Assembly: GCA_029433525.1 (NCBI GenBank)
Contig: JAQTIF010000001.1
Location: 930,001-994,000, forward strand
Direction: 5' to 3'
From: Enterobacteriaceae bacterium ESL0689
Lineage (GTDB): Bacteria; Pseudomonadota; Gammaproteobacteria; Enterobacterales; Enterobacteriaceae
DNA length: 64,000 nucleotides
In this document: piece after piece, positions 46,900 through 59,211 of the stretch
Position numbering within the stretch: position 1 is the stretch's first letter
Layout: the number at the start of each line of letters is the position of its first letter
The notes under the pieces: generated by a model
Databases searched by the model: none
What the model was told of the DNA's origin: nothing
Seen by the model: the letters and a program-made list of their open reading frames with translations, nothing else
Made by a program: the position numbers and the translations under genes

Positions 46900-48279
46900 A
46901 TGAAGCATCGCATTATCAGTGGGTTGGTCGCACTATTTATGCTGTTTAGCTTCCCGGCGGTCGCGGCGCAGTTATCCGATATCCGGGTGACGAATAGCAA
47001 CAGGCAAGCATATATCATGCTGATTTTTGATGGTGATCCTGTCTATTCAGTCAGTTTACAACGTGGCCGTCTGGTGGTGCTGGATATCAGGCAGAATGGT
47101 TCGCTTCAGGGATTGCCATTGCTATTTAGTGGTAAAAATCTGGTGAAGAGCATTCGTGCCGGTGTGGCCCAGGAGCCTCAGTCGCTTCGTCTGTTAGTTG
47201 ATTTGACGGCCGGGAGTACGCTACAGGCAGCAAAACAGCGTAATGGAAACAATAATATCGTGGTGTTGACGATTAAGGCCGATGATTTATTCTCTTCGCC
47301 ATCGCCATCGCCATCGCCATCGCCATCGCCATCGCCATCGCCATCGCCATCGCCATCGCCATCGCCATCGCCATCGCCATCGCCATCGCCATCGCTGGCA
47401 CCTTCTTCGCGACTGATGACGAAGGAAATCGAAAAACCGGCGTTACCAGCTCCGTCGGCGCAAACTTTGCTGCCTTCTCCACGGAATCAACCCACCGCGA
47501 TGCTGAAGCCCAACGCCAATCCGCAGATAGCACCGCCGGAAAACCGTACTGTGACGGAAAATAAGAAAATTATTATTGCTATTGATGCCGGGCACGGTGG
47601 CCAGGATTCGGGCGCTGTCGGGCCAAATGGCATACTGGAGAAGAATATTACCCTCGCTATCGCCCGTAAATTACGTGATCTGCTCAATGCCGATCCGTTA
47701 TTTAAACCAGTGTTAACCCGTGATGGTAACTATTTTGTTTCGGTCATGGGGCGTTCAGATGTCGCACGTAAGCAGCATGCTAATTTTATGGTTTCAATTC
47801 ATGCCGATGCGGTACCTGAACGCTATGTTACCGGTGCGTCAGTATGGGTACTCTCCAATAACCGAGCGCGCAGTGAGATGGCGGACTGGCTCGAACAACA
47901 TGAGAAACAGTCTGAGTTGCTGGGAGGCGCAGGGGATGCGCTGGCCAATAGCCAAACCGATCCCTATCTCAGTCAGGCTGTGCTGGATTTACAGTTCGGT
48001 CATGCCCAGCGAGTCGGTTACGATGTAGCGATCGATGTATTGAGCCAGTTGCGGCAGGTCGGTTCGCTACGCCGAAGCCAGCCACAACATGCCAGCCTTG
48101 GGGTATTGCGTTCGCCTGATATTCCCTCCATTCTGGTGGAAGTGGGTTTTGTCAGTAATGCCCGTGAAGCACGTCAGTTAAACGGCGATAATCATCAGCA
48201 GCAGATCGCTGAGGCAATTTATAACGGTTTGCGTCACTATTTTATACAACATCCTTTACAATCAGCACCGCATGGTTAA
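46900..48279 (+). CDS. amiB: N-acetylmuramoyl-L-alanine amidase AmiB
   Basis: About 459 residues from the ATG at 46900 (an in-frame ATG at 46876 is also possible but overlaps tsaE more). A signal peptide ends at PAVAA. An AMIN domain (about 25-125) locates it to the septum. A linker consisting of about 16 Ser-Pro dipeptides (about residues 133-165) replaces the proline run of E. coli. The Amidase_3 zinc domain follows (about 220-450), with [26 protein letters not shown] and [10 protein letters not shown]. It splits daughter cells with EnvC as activator. Confidence 0.95.
   Translation: MKHRIISGLVALFMLFSFPAVAAQLSDIRVTNSNRQAYIMLIFDGDPVYSVSLQRGRLVVLDIRQNGSLQGLPLLFSGKNLVKSIRAGVAQEPQSLRLLVDLTAGSTLQAAKQRNGNNNIVVLTIKADDLFSSPSPSPSPSPSPSPSPSPSPSPSPSPSPSPSPSLAPSSRLMTKEIEKPALPAPSAQTLLPSPRNQPTAMLKPNANPQIAPPENRTVTENKKIIIAIDAGHGGQDSGAVGPNGILEKNITLAIARKLRDLLNADPLFKPVLTRDGNYFVSVMGRSDVARKQHANFMVSIHADAVPERYVTGASVWVLSNNRARSEMADWLEQHEKQSELLGGAGDALANSQTDPYLSQAVLDLQFGHAQRVGYDVAIDVLSQLRQVGSLRRSQPQHASLGVLRSPDIPSILVEVGFVSNAREARQLNGDNHQQQIAEAIYNGLRHYFIQHPLQSAPHG
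47296..47394. repeat. hexanucleotide microsatellite inside amiB
   Basis: TCGCCA repeated about 16.5 times without a visible imperfection, coding for Ser-Pro units. Because the unit is six bases, copy-number change by slippage keeps the reading frame and only alters linker length. Confidence 0.95.
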
Positions 48280-48329
48280 TCAATATCTGTGATGCGCGGA
48301 TAAGAGACGATCAAATTAAGGAGTCAGAC

Positions 48330-50180
48330 ATGCCGATTCAGGTACTACCGCCACAGCTTGCTAATCAGATTGCCGCAGGTGAGGTGGTGGAGCGTCCGGC
48401 GTCGGTAGTGAAAGAACTGGTTGAAAATAGCCTTGATGCCGGGGCAACGCGGATCGATATTGATATCGAACGTGGAGGCAGCAAACTGATTCGCATTCGT
48501 GACAATGGCTGTGGTATTAAAAAAGAGGAGCTGGCACTGGCGCTGGCGCGTCATGCCACCAGTAAAATTGCTTCACTTGACGATCTGGAAGCGATTATCA
48601 GTCTGGGTTTTCGCGGAGAAGCACTGGCGAGTATCAGTTCGGTGGCCAGACTGACGCTGACCTCGCGAACAGCAGAGCAGCAGGAGGCCTGGCAGGCGTA
48701 TGCAGAAGGACGTGATCAGGCGGTGACGGTTAAACCAGCGGCACACCCACCAGGCACTACCCTGGAAGTGCTCGATCTGTTTTACAATACGCCAGCACGG
48801 CGTAAATTCATGCGTACCGACAAAACAGAGTTCGCTCATATTGATGAGGTTGTGCGGCGGATTGCGCTGGCGCGTTTTGATGTTGCCATTAATCTCAGTC
48901 ATAACGGAAAAATGGTGCGTCAGTATCGCGCTGTATCAGCAGAGGGTGCCTGTGAGAAACGGCTGGCGGCGATTTGTGGTATCGCATTCATCGACCATGC
49001 ACTGGCCATTACATGGCAGCATAGTGATCTGGCACTCAATGGCTGGGTGGTTGATCCGTTACACACCACGCCAGCGCTGGCGGAAATACAATATTGCTAT
49101 GTTAATGGACGCATGATGCGCGATCGCTTAATTCATCACGCGATCCGTCAGGCGTGTGCCGGTCATAACGGTGCTGATCGACAACCGGCATTTGTGCTTT
49201 TCCTCAAGGTCGATCCGCATCAGGTTGATGTCAATGTTCATCCGGCGAAGCATGAAGTTCGCTTTCATCAGTCACGTCTGGTGCATGATTTTATCTATCA
49301 GGGGGTGCTAAGCGTTTTTCAGCAGCATAATACACCGTTACAGGAGAAGGACGTCGCTGCAACCGCGTTATCGATCCCGGAAAATCGCCCGGCGGCGGGC
49401 AGCAATCAGTTTTCCCCCTCAAAACGCACGGATACATCGATCGCCTCGTTTGATCATCATGATAAGTCGCCGTCGGATTCTGCCCGTGCTCCTCTCTGGC
49501 CGCAGGCACAACCGGGTTATCAAAAACAGCAAGGAGCACTGTATCGCCAGCTGCTGACAACGCCGGAAAGTCGCACGTCATCCGCCCCGCTGAAGGCAGT
49601 GGAGGAAAAGCAGGCTAATTACCATCCCGGTTTTGGTCGTGTGCTGACGATCGTTGACAACGATTACGCCCTGCTGGAATGTGATGGCCAGCTGGCACTG
49701 CTGGCGTTATCGGTGGCTGAACAGCAGCGATGTCTGGCGCAGTTGACGCCAGAGACGGAGCCCGTTTGTGCTCAGCCATTGCTGATTCCACTACGCTTAA
49801 AAGTGTCTGCGAAGGAGCGTGATGCGCTCAGCAAAGCGCAAACGTCCTTAGTCGCACTGGGAATTGATATTCAGCCTGAAGCACAATATCTGGCGGTTCG
49901 CGGTGTACCTTTACCTTTAAGACAGCAAAACTTACAAATCTTTATTCCTGAACTGTTAGGCTACCTGAGTCAGCAAGAGGTGTTTGATGTCGATAATATC
50001 GCGCAATGGATAGCGCGCCATCTGACGGTTGAACATGTGCAGTGGAGTGTCGCACAGGCGATTACGGTTCTGGCTGACATAGAGCGTTTGCGTCCGTGGC
50101 TGGTCAAGGCACCACCGGCAAACCTGTTACAACCTGTTACCCTCCATCCGGCAATAGATGCGCTAAAAAAAGATGAGTGA
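48330..50180 (+). CDS. mutL: DNA mismatch repair protein MutL
   Basis: A 616-residue GHKL ATPase that links MutS mismatch recognition to MutH and UvrD. The N-terminal ATP-site motifs [19 protein letters not shown] and [10 protein letters not shown] are intact. There is a variable linker (about 340-425) and a C-terminal dimerisation domain (about 430-610). Length is like E. coli MutL (615). Its last eight bases overlap miaA. Confidence 0.98.
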   Translation: MPIQVLPPQLANQIAAGEVVERPASVVKELVENSLDAGATRIDIDIERGGSKLIRIRDNGCGIKKEELALALARHATSKIASLDDLEAIISLGFRGEALASISSVARLTLTSRTAEQQEAWQAYAEGRDQAVTVKPAAHPPGTTLEVLDLFYNTPARRKFMRTDKTEFAHIDEVVRRIALARFDVAINLSHNGKMVRQYRAVSAEGACEKRLAAICGIAFIDHALAITWQHSDLALNGWVVDPLHTTPALAEIQYCYVNGRMMRDRLIHHAIRQACAGHNGADRQPAFVLFLKVDPHQVDVNVHPAKHEVRFHQSRLVHDFIYQGVLSVFQQHNTPLQEKDVAATALSIPENRPAAGSNQFSPSKRTDTSIASFDHHDKSPSDSARAPLWPQAQPGYQKQQGALYRQLLTTPESRTSSAPLKAVEEKQANYHPGFGRVLTIVDNDYALLECDGQLALLALSVAEQQRCLAQLTPETEPVCAQPLLIPLRLKVSAKERDALSKAQTSLVALGIDIQPEAQYLAVRGVPLPLRQQNLQIFIPELLGYLSQQEVFDVDNIAQWIARHLTVEHVQWSVAQAITVLADIERLRPWLVKAPPANLLQPVTLHPAIDALKKDE

Positions 50181-51123
50181 TAGCACCCGGACGAGCCTGC
50201 CGAAGGCAATATTTTTAATGGGGCCAACCGCCTCAGGTAAGACCGCATTAGCGATTGCGTTGCATAAAGTTTTACCGGTCGAGTTGATCAGTGTCGATTC
50301 AGCACTGATTTATCGCGGAATGGATATTGGTACTGCCAAGCCCGATGCCACAGAGTTAACGATGGCACCACATCGGTTGCTGGATATTCGTGATCCGGCG
50401 CAGGCGTATTCCGCCGCTGATTTTCGTCGTGATGCCCTGGCAGAAATGGCCGATATCGCCGCAGCTGGGCGTATTCCGTTGCTGGTGGGGGGAACCATGT
50501 TGTATTTCAAAGCGTTGCTGGAAGGATTATCCCCTTTACCTTCTGCCGATCCACAGGTCAGGGCAATCATTGAACAACAGGCGGCAGAGCGGGGATGGCA
50601 CGTATTGCATCAGCAACTTCAGGCGATAGATCCGGTTGCAGCGGCGCGTATTCATCCAAATGATCCTCAGAGACTTTCCAGAGCACTGGAAGTTTTTTTT
50701 ATTTCGGGTAAAACTTTAACAGAGCTGACACAAACGTCAGGAGATGCTCTGCCGTACCAGGTGCACCAGTTCGCTATTACTCCGGCGAGCCGTGAATTGC
50801 TCCATCAACGCATCGAACAGCGTTTTCATCAGATGTTAGCTTCGGGTTTTGAAGCAGAAGTACGGGCGCTTTTTGCCCGGGGAGATTTGCATACGGATAT
50901 GCCTTCCATTCGTTGTGTCGGATATCGTCAGATGTGGTCATATCTTGCTGACGAGATCTCATACGATGAAATGGTTTATCGCGGTGTTTGCGCCACGAGA
51001 CAGTTAGCGAAGCGTCAGATGACCTGGTTACGTGGCTGGCAAGGTATTCACTGGTTGAATAGTGAGCAACCTGAGCAGGCACGGAACAAAATATTACAGG
51101 TCGTTGGCGTGAGCCAGGATTGA
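50173..51123 (+). CDS. miaA: tRNA dimethylallyltransferase MiaA
   Basis: A 316-residue enzyme that adds the dimethylallyl group to A37 of tRNAs reading UNN codons. The P-loop [11 protein letters not shown] is at the N-terminus, with the substrate motif [16 protein letters not shown] and the [18 protein letters not shown] end ([16 protein letters not shown]). Overlaps mutL, the E. coli arrangement. Confidence 0.98.
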   Translation: MSDSTRTSLPKAIFLMGPTASGKTALAIALHKVLPVELISVDSALIYRGMDIGTAKPDATELTMAPHRLLDIRDPAQAYSAADFRRDALAEMADIAAAGRIPLLVGGTMLYFKALLEGLSPLPSADPQVRAIIEQQAAERGWHVLHQQLQAIDPVAAARIHPNDPQRLSRALEVFFISGKTLTELTQTSGDALPYQVHQFAITPASRELLHQRIEQRFHQMLASGFEAEVRALFARGDLHTDMPSIRCVGYRQMWSYLADEISYDEMVYRGVCATRQLAKRQMTWLRGWQGIHWLNSEQPEQARNKILQVVGVSQD

Positions 51124-51203
51124 ACGTGTACAATCAAACGGTATCGTGCGTAATTTTTAATGTTCTGAGTACAACATAAGCATACATATAAGGAAAAGAG
51201 AGA

Positions 51204-51521
51204 ATGGCTAAGGGGCAATCTTTACAAGATCCGTTCCTGAACGCTTTGCGTCGGGAACGTGTTCCGGTTTCTATTTATTTGGTGAATGGTATTAAGCTGC
51301 AAGGACAAATTGAGTCTTTTGATCAATTCGTGATTTTATTGAAAAACACTGTCAGTCAGATGGTCTACAAACACGCAATCTCGACGGTTGTTCCTGCTCG
51401 TCCGGTGTCGCATCATAGTAATAATGCCGCGACGGGTACAGCAACGAATAATAGTTACCACAACAGCGGTAATGCGCAGGAAACTTCCGCATTATCGCAA
51501 GATAGCGAAGACGGCGAATAA
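51204..51521 (+). CDS. hfq: RNA chaperone Hfq
   Basis: A 105-residue Sm-like hexamer subunit that pairs small RNAs with mRNAs. The Sm core (about residues 7-66) includes [27 protein letters not shown] and the Sm2 motif YKHAIST. The C-terminal tail is disordered, rich in Asn/Ser/Thr, and ends in the acidic DSEDGE. Confidence 0.99.
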   Translation: MAKGQSLQDPFLNALRRERVPVSIYLVNGIKLQGQIESFDQFVILLKNTVSQMVYKHAISTVVPARPVSHHSNNAATGTATNNSYHNSGNAQETSALSQDSEDGE

Positions 51522-51596
51522 GGCAGGTGCTGTTCTTTTATACCGGGGAACCAGGTTTTCTGCGTTCCCCGCTGATGTTTTATAAGGGGTTGATGC

Positions 51597-52877
51597 TTGT
51601 TTGACCGTTATGATTCCGGTGAGCAGGCGGTACTGGTACACATCTATTTTTCGCAAGACAAAGATACGGAGGATCTTCAGGAGTTTACCTCTCTGGTTTC
51701 CTCTGCTGGTGTCGAAGCAATACAGGTGATTACTGGTAGCCGTAAAGCACCGCAGCCAAAATATTTTGTCGGTGAAGGGAAGGCGGTTGAAATTGCAGAA
51801 GCTGTCAAGGCGACGCAGGCATCGGTCGTTTTGTTCGACCATGCGCTGACTCCGGTTCAGGAGCGTAATCTGGAGCGTTTATGCGAATGTCGGGTGATTG
51901 ATCGCACCGGGCTGATTTTAGATATTTTTGCCCAGCGTGCGCGTACTCACGAAGGGAAATTACAGGTCGAACTGGCACAGTTGCGTCATCTGTCGACCCG
52001 TCTGGTACGTGGCTGGACGCACCTTGAAAGGCAGAAAGGCGGCATTGGTTTACGTGGGCCTGGTGAAACGCAGCTGGAGACTGACCGTCGATTGCTGCGT
52101 AACCGTATTATGCAGATCCTGTCGCGGCTGGAGAAGGTAGAAAAACAGCGTGAGCAGGGGCGGCAGTCACGTGCTAAAGCTGATGTGCCAACCGTGTCTC
52201 TGGTGGGGTATACCAATGCCGGAAAGTCCACCTTGTTTAATCAGATAACGGACGCTGAGGTCTACGCCGCAGATCAATTATTCGCTACTCTCGACCCGAC
52301 ATTGCGCCGTATTGATGTGATGGATGTGGGGGAGACGATCCTCGCGGATACAGTTGGCTTTATTCGCCATTTACCCCACGATCTGGTGGCGGCATTTAAA
52401 GCCACTTTGCAGGAGACACGTCAGGCGACATTGCTACTGCATGTCATTGATGCTGCGGATGTTCGTCGGCAGGATAACATTGATGCGGTCAATACGGTTC
52501 TGGCAGAAATTGAGGCGGATGCGATCCCGGTGTTACAGGTGATGAATAAAATCGACATGCTGGATGATTTTGTTCCGCGTATCGATCGGGATGAAGAGAA
52601 TAAACCGATTCGGGTATGGCTTTCTGCACAGACCGGCGCGGGAATAGCACTCCTTTTTCAGGCGTTGACCGAACGGCTTTCCGGTGAAGTGGTGCAATAC
52701 CGGCTATGTTTACCACCTCAGGAAGGGCGTCTGAGAAGTCGCTTCTATCAGCTTCAGGCAATAGAAAAAGAGTGGCAGGAAGATGACGGTAGCATAGGAT
52801 TGCAAGTGCGTATGCCGATAGTCGACTGGCGTCGTCTCTGTAAACACGAACCCGTATTAGTTGATTATCTGATTTAA
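51597..52877 (+). CDS. hflX: ribosome-splitting GTPase HflX
   Basis: A 426-residue GTPase starting at TTG, as in E. coli ([10 protein letters not shown]). It has an N-terminal HflX domain, with [10 protein letters not shown] and the glycine-rich loop [16 protein letters not shown] coiled coil and a G domain with [16 protein letters not shown] and NKID follow. It rescues ribosomes under heat stress. It lies between hfq and hflKC as usual. Confidence 0.98.
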   Translation: MFDRYDSGEQAVLVHIYFSQDKDTEDLQEFTSLVSSAGVEAIQVITGSRKAPQPKYFVGEGKAVEIAEAVKATQASVVLFDHALTPVQERNLERLCECRVIDRTGLILDIFAQRARTHEGKLQVELAQLRHLSTRLVRGWTHLERQKGGIGLRGPGETQLETDRRLLRNRIMQILSRLEKVEKQREQGRQSRAKADVPTVSLVGYTNAGKSTLFNQITDAEVYAADQLFATLDPTLRRIDVMDVGETILADTVGFIRHLPHDLVAAFKATLQETRQATLLLHVIDAADVRRQDNIDAVNTVLAEIEADAIPVLQVMNKIDMLDDFVPRIDRDEENKPIRVWLSAQTGAGIALLFQALTERLSGEVVQYRLCLPPQEGRLRSRFYQLQAIEKEWQEDDGSIGLQVRMPIVDWRRLCKHEPVLVDYLI

Positions 52878-52942
52878 CTTCACAGTTTTCCTGCAGATAT
52901 TAACCCGTATGGGGATAGCAAAAACAATTATGGAGTATATAC

Positions 52943-54199
52943 ATGGCGTGGAATCAGCCCGGAAATAACGGACAAGACCGCGACCCGTGGGGGAGCAGCA
53001 AACCTGGCGGCAACCCTGAGGGAAATGGTAATAAAGGAAGTCGGGAGCAGGGGCCTCCTGATCTGGACGACATTTTCCGTAATTTAAGTAAAAAACTCAG
53101 TGGGCTGAGTGGTGGTAAAAAAGGATCGGGTCATAGTGGCAATGGTAAAGGTACGCAAGGCGTGAATGAACGTATCGTCAGTATCGCTATCGCTGCGGCA
53201 GTTCTTATCTGGGCAGCCAGTGGTTTTTATACCATCAAGGAAGCGGAGCGCGGTGTTGTGACCCGCTTTGGAAAATTCAGCCATCTGGTGGATCCGGGCC
53301 TTAACTGGAAGCCTTCCTTTATCGATAGTGTTCAGGCCGTTAATGTCGAGTCAGTGCGTGAACAGGCCGCGTCAGGTGTCATGCTGACATCTAATGAAAA
53401 CGTGGTCCGTGTGGAGATGAATGTCCAGTATCGCGTGACCGATCCTGAACAGTATCTGTTTAATGTCACGAATCCTGACGATAGCCTGAGACAGGCGACG
53501 GATAGCGCCCTGCGAGGCGTGATCGGCAAATACACGATGGATCGTATCTTAACGGAAGGTCGTACCGTCATTCGTAATGATACTCAGCGTGAGCTGGAAG
53601 AGACGATCCGTCCTTACAACATGGGGGTGACTATACTGGATGTTAACTTCCAGGACGCACGTCCGCCGGAAGAGGTGAAACCCGCATTCGATGATGTGAT
53701 TACCGCCCGTGAGAACGAACAGCAGTATATTCGTGAAGCAGAAGCTTATGTCAACGAAGTACAACCGCGCGCGAATGGCCAGGCTCAGCGGATTCTCGAA
53801 GAGGCGCGTGCCTATAAAATCCAGACGATGCTGGGGGCAGAAGGTGAAGTTGCGCGTTTTGCCCGTATTTTACCGGAATATAAAGCCGCACCAGAAATTA
53901 CCCGTGAACGTCTGTATATCGAAACGATGGAGAAAGTATTGGGTCATACCCGTAAAGTGCTGGTGAGTGACAACAAGGGTGGCAACCTGATGGTATTACC
54001 GCTGGAGCAAATGCTGAAAGGCAACACTTCGCTTCCTGCGACAAAGGACACTCATAGTGATAATCGCGATGAACTGCACCTGCCATCGGCAACCGGTGCC
54101 AGCCAGACCAGTGATACACCGGCCACGACGAACGGTAATATCATGGATCAACGCCGGGCAAACGCCCAGCGTAATGACTATCAGCGCCAGGGGGAATAA
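52943..54199 (+). CDS. hflK: FtsH protease modulator HflK
   Basis: A 418-residue inner-membrane SPFH/band-7 protein with a glycine-rich N-terminal part (1-70), one membrane helix (about 76-96), the SPFH domain and a long coiled coil. It forms a cage with HflC around FtsH. The C-terminal tail is rich in polar residues. Stop codon lies two bases before hflC. Confidence 0.97.
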   Translation: MAWNQPGNNGQDRDPWGSSKPGGNPEGNGNKGSREQGPPDLDDIFRNLSKKLSGLSGGKKGSGHSGNGKGTQGVNERIVSIAIAAAVLIWAASGFYTIKEAERGVVTRFGKFSHLVDPGLNWKPSFIDSVQAVNVESVREQAASGVMLTSNENVVRVEMNVQYRVTDPEQYLFNVTNPDDSLRQATDSALRGVIGKYTMDRILTEGRTVIRNDTQRELEETIRPYNMGVTILDVNFQDARPPEEVKPAFDDVITARENEQQYIREAEAYVNEVQPRANGQAQRILEEARAYKIQTMLGAEGEVARFARILPEYKAAPEITRERLYIETMEKVLGHTRKVLVSDNKGGNLMVLPLEQMLKGNTSLPATKDTHSDNRDELHLPSATGASQTSDTPATTNGNIMDQRRANAQRNDYQRQGE

Positions 54200-54201
54200 C
54201 A

Positions 54202-55206
54202 ATGCGTAAATCTGTTATCGCGATAATTGTCATCGTGTTGCTGGCGCTATATATGTCGGTTTTTGTGGTCAGGGAAGGTGAGCGCGGCATGATATTGCGT
54301 TTTAGTAAAGTGCTGCGCGATAGCGACAATAAACCTCTGGTGTATGCGCCGGGATTACATTTTAAGATCCCACTGATAGAATCAGTCAAAATGCTGGATG
54401 CGCGTATTCAGACGATGGATAATCAGGCAGATCGCTTTTTTACCAAAGAGAAAAAAGATCTGATTGTTGATTCTTATATCAAATGGCGGATCAGTGACTT
54501 TAGTCGTTACTATCTGGCCACCGGTGGTGGTGATATTTCCCAGGCTGAAGTGTTGCTTAAACGTAAATTTTCTGATCGTCTGCGTTCAGAAATTGGCCGT
54601 CTGGATGTGAAAGATATCGTTACAGATTCCCGGGGTCGTCTGACGCTGGAAGTGCGTAAAGCACTTAACTCCGGCTCTGCAGGTACGGAAGATGAAGTCA
54701 GTACGCCAGCGGCCGATGATGCTATTACTAAAGCGGCAGAGCGTGTCTCGGCGGAGACGAATGGCAAAGTATCACCGATCAATTCAAACAGTATGGCCGC
54801 GTTAGGTATTGAAGTGGTTGATGTCCGTATCAAGCAGATCAATCTGCCGACGGAAGTGTCAAAAGCCATTTTTAATCATATGCGTGCGGAGCGTGAGGCT
54901 GTTGCTCGTCGCCATCGTTCACAGGGTCAGGAGGAAGCCGAGAAGCTGCGTGCGGCGGCGGACTATGAAGTGGCGAAAACACTGGCTGAAGCGGAACGTG
55001 AGGGACGGATTATCCGGGGTGAAGGTGATGCCTATGCCGCGAAGCTCTTTGCGGATACCTTTAGCCAGGATCCGGGATTCTATACCTTTATTCGTAGCCT
55101 GCGAGCTTATGAAAATAGCTTCCAGAATAATCAGGATGTGATGGTTCTCAGTCCGGATAGTGATTTCTTCCGCTATATGAAGACGCCAGCGACGACCGCC
55201 CACTGA
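54202..55206 (+). CDS. hflC: FtsH protease modulator HflC
   Basis: A 334-residue partner of HflK. It has an N-terminal membrane helix (about 4-22), the SPFH domain (about 25-220) and a coiled coil (about 225-290). It ends the tsaE-to-hflC series. In E. coli yjeT follows; here the next sequence is a terminator, then an IS1-family element. Confidence 0.97.
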   Translation: MRKSVIAIIVIVLLALYMSVFVVREGERGMILRFSKVLRDSDNKPLVYAPGLHFKIPLIESVKMLDARIQTMDNQADRFFTKEKKDLIVDSYIKWRISDFSRYYLATGGGDISQAEVLLKRKFSDRLRSEIGRLDVKDIVTDSRGRLTLEVRKALNSGSAGTEDEVSTPAADDAITKAAERVSAETNGKVSPINSNSMAALGIEVVDVRIKQINLPTEVSKAIFNHMRAEREAVARRHRSQGQEEAEKLRAAADYEVAKTLAEAEREGRIIRGEGDAYAAKLFADTFSQDPGFYTFIRSLRAYENSFQNNQDVMVLSPDSDFFRYMKTPATTAH

Positions 55207-55228
55207 TTGTCTTTTCTTATTAAGGCAA

Positions 55229-55258
55229 AACCACCGCTGATCGGGCGGTGGTTTTTTT
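55229..55258 (+). terminator. hflC terminator
   Basis: AACCACCGC/GCGGTGGTT-like stem with TGATCGG loop and a following run of seven T residues. Confidence 0.9.
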
Positions 55259-55410
55259 ATGGTGCGCCATGACCGGTTGTTATTAATGGCTAAAATTTTT
55301 ATATTCGTCTGTTGCCTGCATTTATTTTCGCGGCTGGTGGTGCAGGTATCGGTCATGTATTCAACGTGTTTATCATGTTGTATAATCACTCTTTTTAACA
55401 GGTGCGCCAG

Positions 55411-55686
55411 ATGGCTAAAATTGATGTAACATGCCCGTTTTGTCAACAAACTGAACCCGTTAAAAAGCATGGTCTGGGTAAAGCTGGATTTCAGCGCTAT
55501 CGCTGTCAGTCATGCTGCCGTACTTTCCAGGTCGATTACGCTTACCGTGCCTGCCTGCCCGGCATGAAAGAACAAATTGTTGACCTTGCCATGAATAATG
55601 CCGGTATCCGCGATACCGCAAGGACTCTGCATATCAGCATTAATGCCGTTGTCCGCACTTTAAAAAACTCGCCCCACGATGTGTAA
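55411..55686 (+). CDS. insA: IS1-family InsA
   Basis: A 91-residue DNA-binding protein with the zinc-finger part CPFCQQTEPV...YRCQSCCRTFQ and a helix-turn-helix, as in IS1 InsA. The heptamer A AAA AAC at 55662-55668 near its end allows a -1 shift into InsB. The start ATG is 55411. Confidence 0.88.
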   Translation: MAKIDVTCPFCQQTEPVKKHGLGKAGFQRYRCQSCCRTFQVDYAYRACLPGMKEQIVDLAMNNAGIRDTARTLHISINAVVRTLKNSPHDV

Positions 55687-55730
55687 CCACGTTTCCGCTG
55701 GATAATCAGCAAATCCAGCTTATCTGTGAA

Positions 55731-56105
55731 GTGGATGAGTTGTGGTCTTTTGTCGGCAGTAAAAAGCAGCAACGCTGGCTGTGGTATGCATGGGAGCCTC
55801 GCCTCAAACGAATTATTGCTCATACTTTTGGACGCAGAAGCAAAAAGACACTGCGCAGGTTACTGAAATTATTGTCAGGTTTTCATGTCGCCTTCTGGTG
55901 TACCGATAACTTCAGTGCTTATGATCTGCTGCCGGATGAAAAACATATCAGGGGTAAGCTTTATACACAGCGGATTGAACGGGAAAACCTGAATTTGCGT
56001 AACCGATTAAAGCGACTGAATCGTAAGACCCTGGGGTACTCAAAATCTTTTGAAACGCATGACAGGATCATTGGTACTTTTATTGAGCGCGAATATTATG
56101 TTTGA
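55731..56105 (+). CDS. insB: IS1-family InsB (catalytic part)
   Basis: The frame continues upstream to the frameshift site, so the active transposase is InsAB. From the GTG at 55731 the product begins MDELWSFVGSK. The DDE residues are visible in DELWSFVG, WCTDNFSAYD and QRIERENLNLRNRL. It ends shortly before the right inverted repeat. Seems intact. Confidence 0.85.
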   Translation: MDELWSFVGSKKQQRWLWYAWEPRLKRIIAHTFGRRSKKTLRRLLKLLSGFHVAFWCTDNFSAYDLLPDEKHIRGKLYTQRIERENLNLRNRLKRLNRKTLGYSKSFETHDRIIGTFIEREYYV

Positions 56106-56134
56106 GACGAAATAAACACATTGAATACATCACC

Positions 56135-56960
56135 CGCCAGCCGATGCGCCAGCACCACCACTGGCTATTCCAGCAGCGGTGCCAGCAGTAAATTTTACAT
56201 ATTTTTTAAAAGCCACCCGTCCGCATTCACTTTCGCGACCAGTAGTGCAGGTATGAATGACATCATTAGTAGTGCCCGCAAAAGAAAACGCCATGCCAAT
56301 ATATCCCCCGGCTTTTAAAAACCGGGCCACTTTCGTCGCTGCGCCGAGATAGTGTTGATAGCCAGGAATACCACCGATACCGGCCCTTGACTACTGATGG
56401 ACAATCGAACGACTGGAGAGATCCAGCGCCTGGCGCGAGAGTGATTTCAGCAGTGGTTTATTGACCATCGTTTTCAGCTCCTCAGGCAGCCGGCGACGCT
56501 CAGCAAAAAACCGTTCGTTGTTAAGCGTCCCCTGGGCGCGGTACTGCGTCTGATAAGCGGTCTCAATTTTGCCGAGGGTACTCTTAATCGCGCTGAAATA
56601 GCGTTCTCCAGCATCGCCAGTGGTGGAGAAAATTTTGTCACCGGCGGCGGTGAGGGCGGCGATAGTGCCATAGTGGCGATGCAGAAAACCCGCCTCATCC
56701 GGGGTGAAACCGATAAAGCGCTGGTTGATCTGGCGTTTCGTCTGCTGCAGGCACTGTAACAGCGACGGGGTAAGAGGGGTGTTGGGGTCAGTAACAATCA
56801 TCACCTGACCGGGTATCAGCCACGGCGTGTCGGCGTTATGGTGCATAAACAGGCGTGCGGCGGGTGAGTTGGCATCACGAAACAACATGCTGGCCTGGAA
56901 ATGGAGCTGACCTGCCTGCTGAACAATACAGAAACCGGGGACGAGATTACGTGGCATCAT
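56135..56960 (-). pseudogene. large effector-like gene of unknown function, broken by a stop codon and IS1
   Basis: The first 189 codons (MMPRNLVPGFCIVQQ..., ending IVHQ) stop at an in-frame TAG (56393-56391). The same frame continues with GGIPGYQHYLGAATKVARFLKAGG, MAFSFAGTTNDVIHTC, FKKYVKFTAGTAAG until IS1 cuts it at 56134. This matches, from memory, a family of roughly 300-residue enterobacterial proteins with a helical N-terminal part and a glycine-rich hydrophobic C-terminus, often near type VI secretion-like genes. The function is unknown and both lesions indicate it is not active. Confidence 0.65.
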
Positions 56961-57228
56961 GCTTCCCTTCTGTTTGTGGTGCTGATCGGTTAAGCGGCAG
57001 GTGCGCCGCCGTCGCTGTTTTTAGCTTCTCATAAGTGGAATGTGGCAGGCAACAAGCACAATCTGTTGTAAAGTGTGAAAAAACGCGATTTATAGCGCTA
57101 TTTTAGTGATTTTATTGCTTTTTTCTCTCAGATCAGGCTATGCCGATCTCTGTTTACGCCGCTTAGCGCAATAAAGTGCTGTAACTCTGAAAAAGCGATG
57201 CTAGAATCCATTTTTAAGCAAACGGTGA

Positions 57229-58536
<1,308 letters not shown>

Positions 58537-58548
58537 TCTTTATTTCTC

Positions 58549-58573
58549 GGGCGCTATCAGGCGCCCTTTGTTT
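58549..58573 (+). terminator. purA terminator
   Basis: GGGCGC/GCGCCC stem with TATCAG loop and following TTTGTTTTG. Confidence 0.85.
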
Positions 58574-58748
58574 TGCTGCCAGCTTGCCTGATTTTCAATA
58601 CATTAACGACCTGTGTGCGGATATGATTTATCATCCATTATGATAATGTCCGCCACTGCGATCATGCAGATTGCTTCAGGGTGGTAAGTGAGCATCGATA
58701 ACGGGTATATCAATGCGATCTGGTTTTCTTTAATATCCCGAGGTGCCT

Positions 58749-59174
58749 GTGCAGTTAACGAGTTTTACCGATTACGGATTGCGTGCATTGATCTATATGG
58801 CCACCTTACCCGATGGAAAAATGACCAGTATTTCTGAAGTGACGGCAGTTTACGGCGTTTCTCGTCATCATATGGTAAAAATAATTAATCAGTTAAGCCA
58901 TGCCGGTTACGTGATAACGGTAAGAGGAAAAAATGGCGGCATCCGTCTGGCGAAACCCGCCAGCATGATTCGCCTCGGCGATGTCGTGCGCAAGCTGGAA
59001 CCGCTATCATTAGTGAATTGCAGCAGTGATTTTTGTCATATTACGCCTGCCTGCCGTTTAAAAACGGTGCTCGCGGCTGCCGTACAGAATTTTCTCAGCG
59101 AATTAGATAATTGTACGCTGGCAGATTTGGTTGAAGAGAATCAACCGCTTTATAAATTATTATTAATGGAGTGA
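58749..59174 (+). CDS. nsrR: nitric oxide-sensitive repressor NsrR
   Basis: A 141-residue Rrf2-family regulator from GTG 58749 ([14 protein letters not shown]), matching E. coli in start and length; another GTG two codons earlier sits in the ribosome binding site. The winged helix (about 1-75) binds DNA, and three cysteines in [12 protein letters not shown] (positions near 91, 96, 102) hold the NO-sensitive iron-sulfur cluster. It heads nsrR-rnr-rlmB. Confidence 0.96.
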   Translation: MQLTSFTDYGLRALIYMATLPDGKMTSISEVTAVYGVSRHHMVKIINQLSHAGYVITVRGKNGGIRLAKPASMIRLGDVVRKLEPLSLVNCSSDFCHITPACRLKTVLAAAVQNFLSELDNCTLADLVEENQPLYKLLLME

Positions 59175-59211
59175 TCTTAACTTCATTAACGATGACAACG
59201 GAGAAACCGAT

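Larger units (their letters stand above)
55351..56134 (+). mobile_element. IS1-family insertion sequence (784 bp)
   Basis: The ends GGTCATGTATTCAACGTGTTTAT (55351-) and, inverted, GGTGATGTATTCAATGTGTTTAT (ending 56134) form 23-bp terminal repeats with two mismatches. InsA and InsB are present with a perfect slippery heptamer. No 8-9 bp target duplication is visible, so the flanks may have been rearranged. It interrupts a minus-strand gene. Confidence 0.85.

Noticed and set aside
47273..47533. Minus-strand open frame giving a Met-Ala repeat protein
   Set aside because: It is only the complement of the TCGCCA microsatellite inside amiB, which is a well-supported gene.
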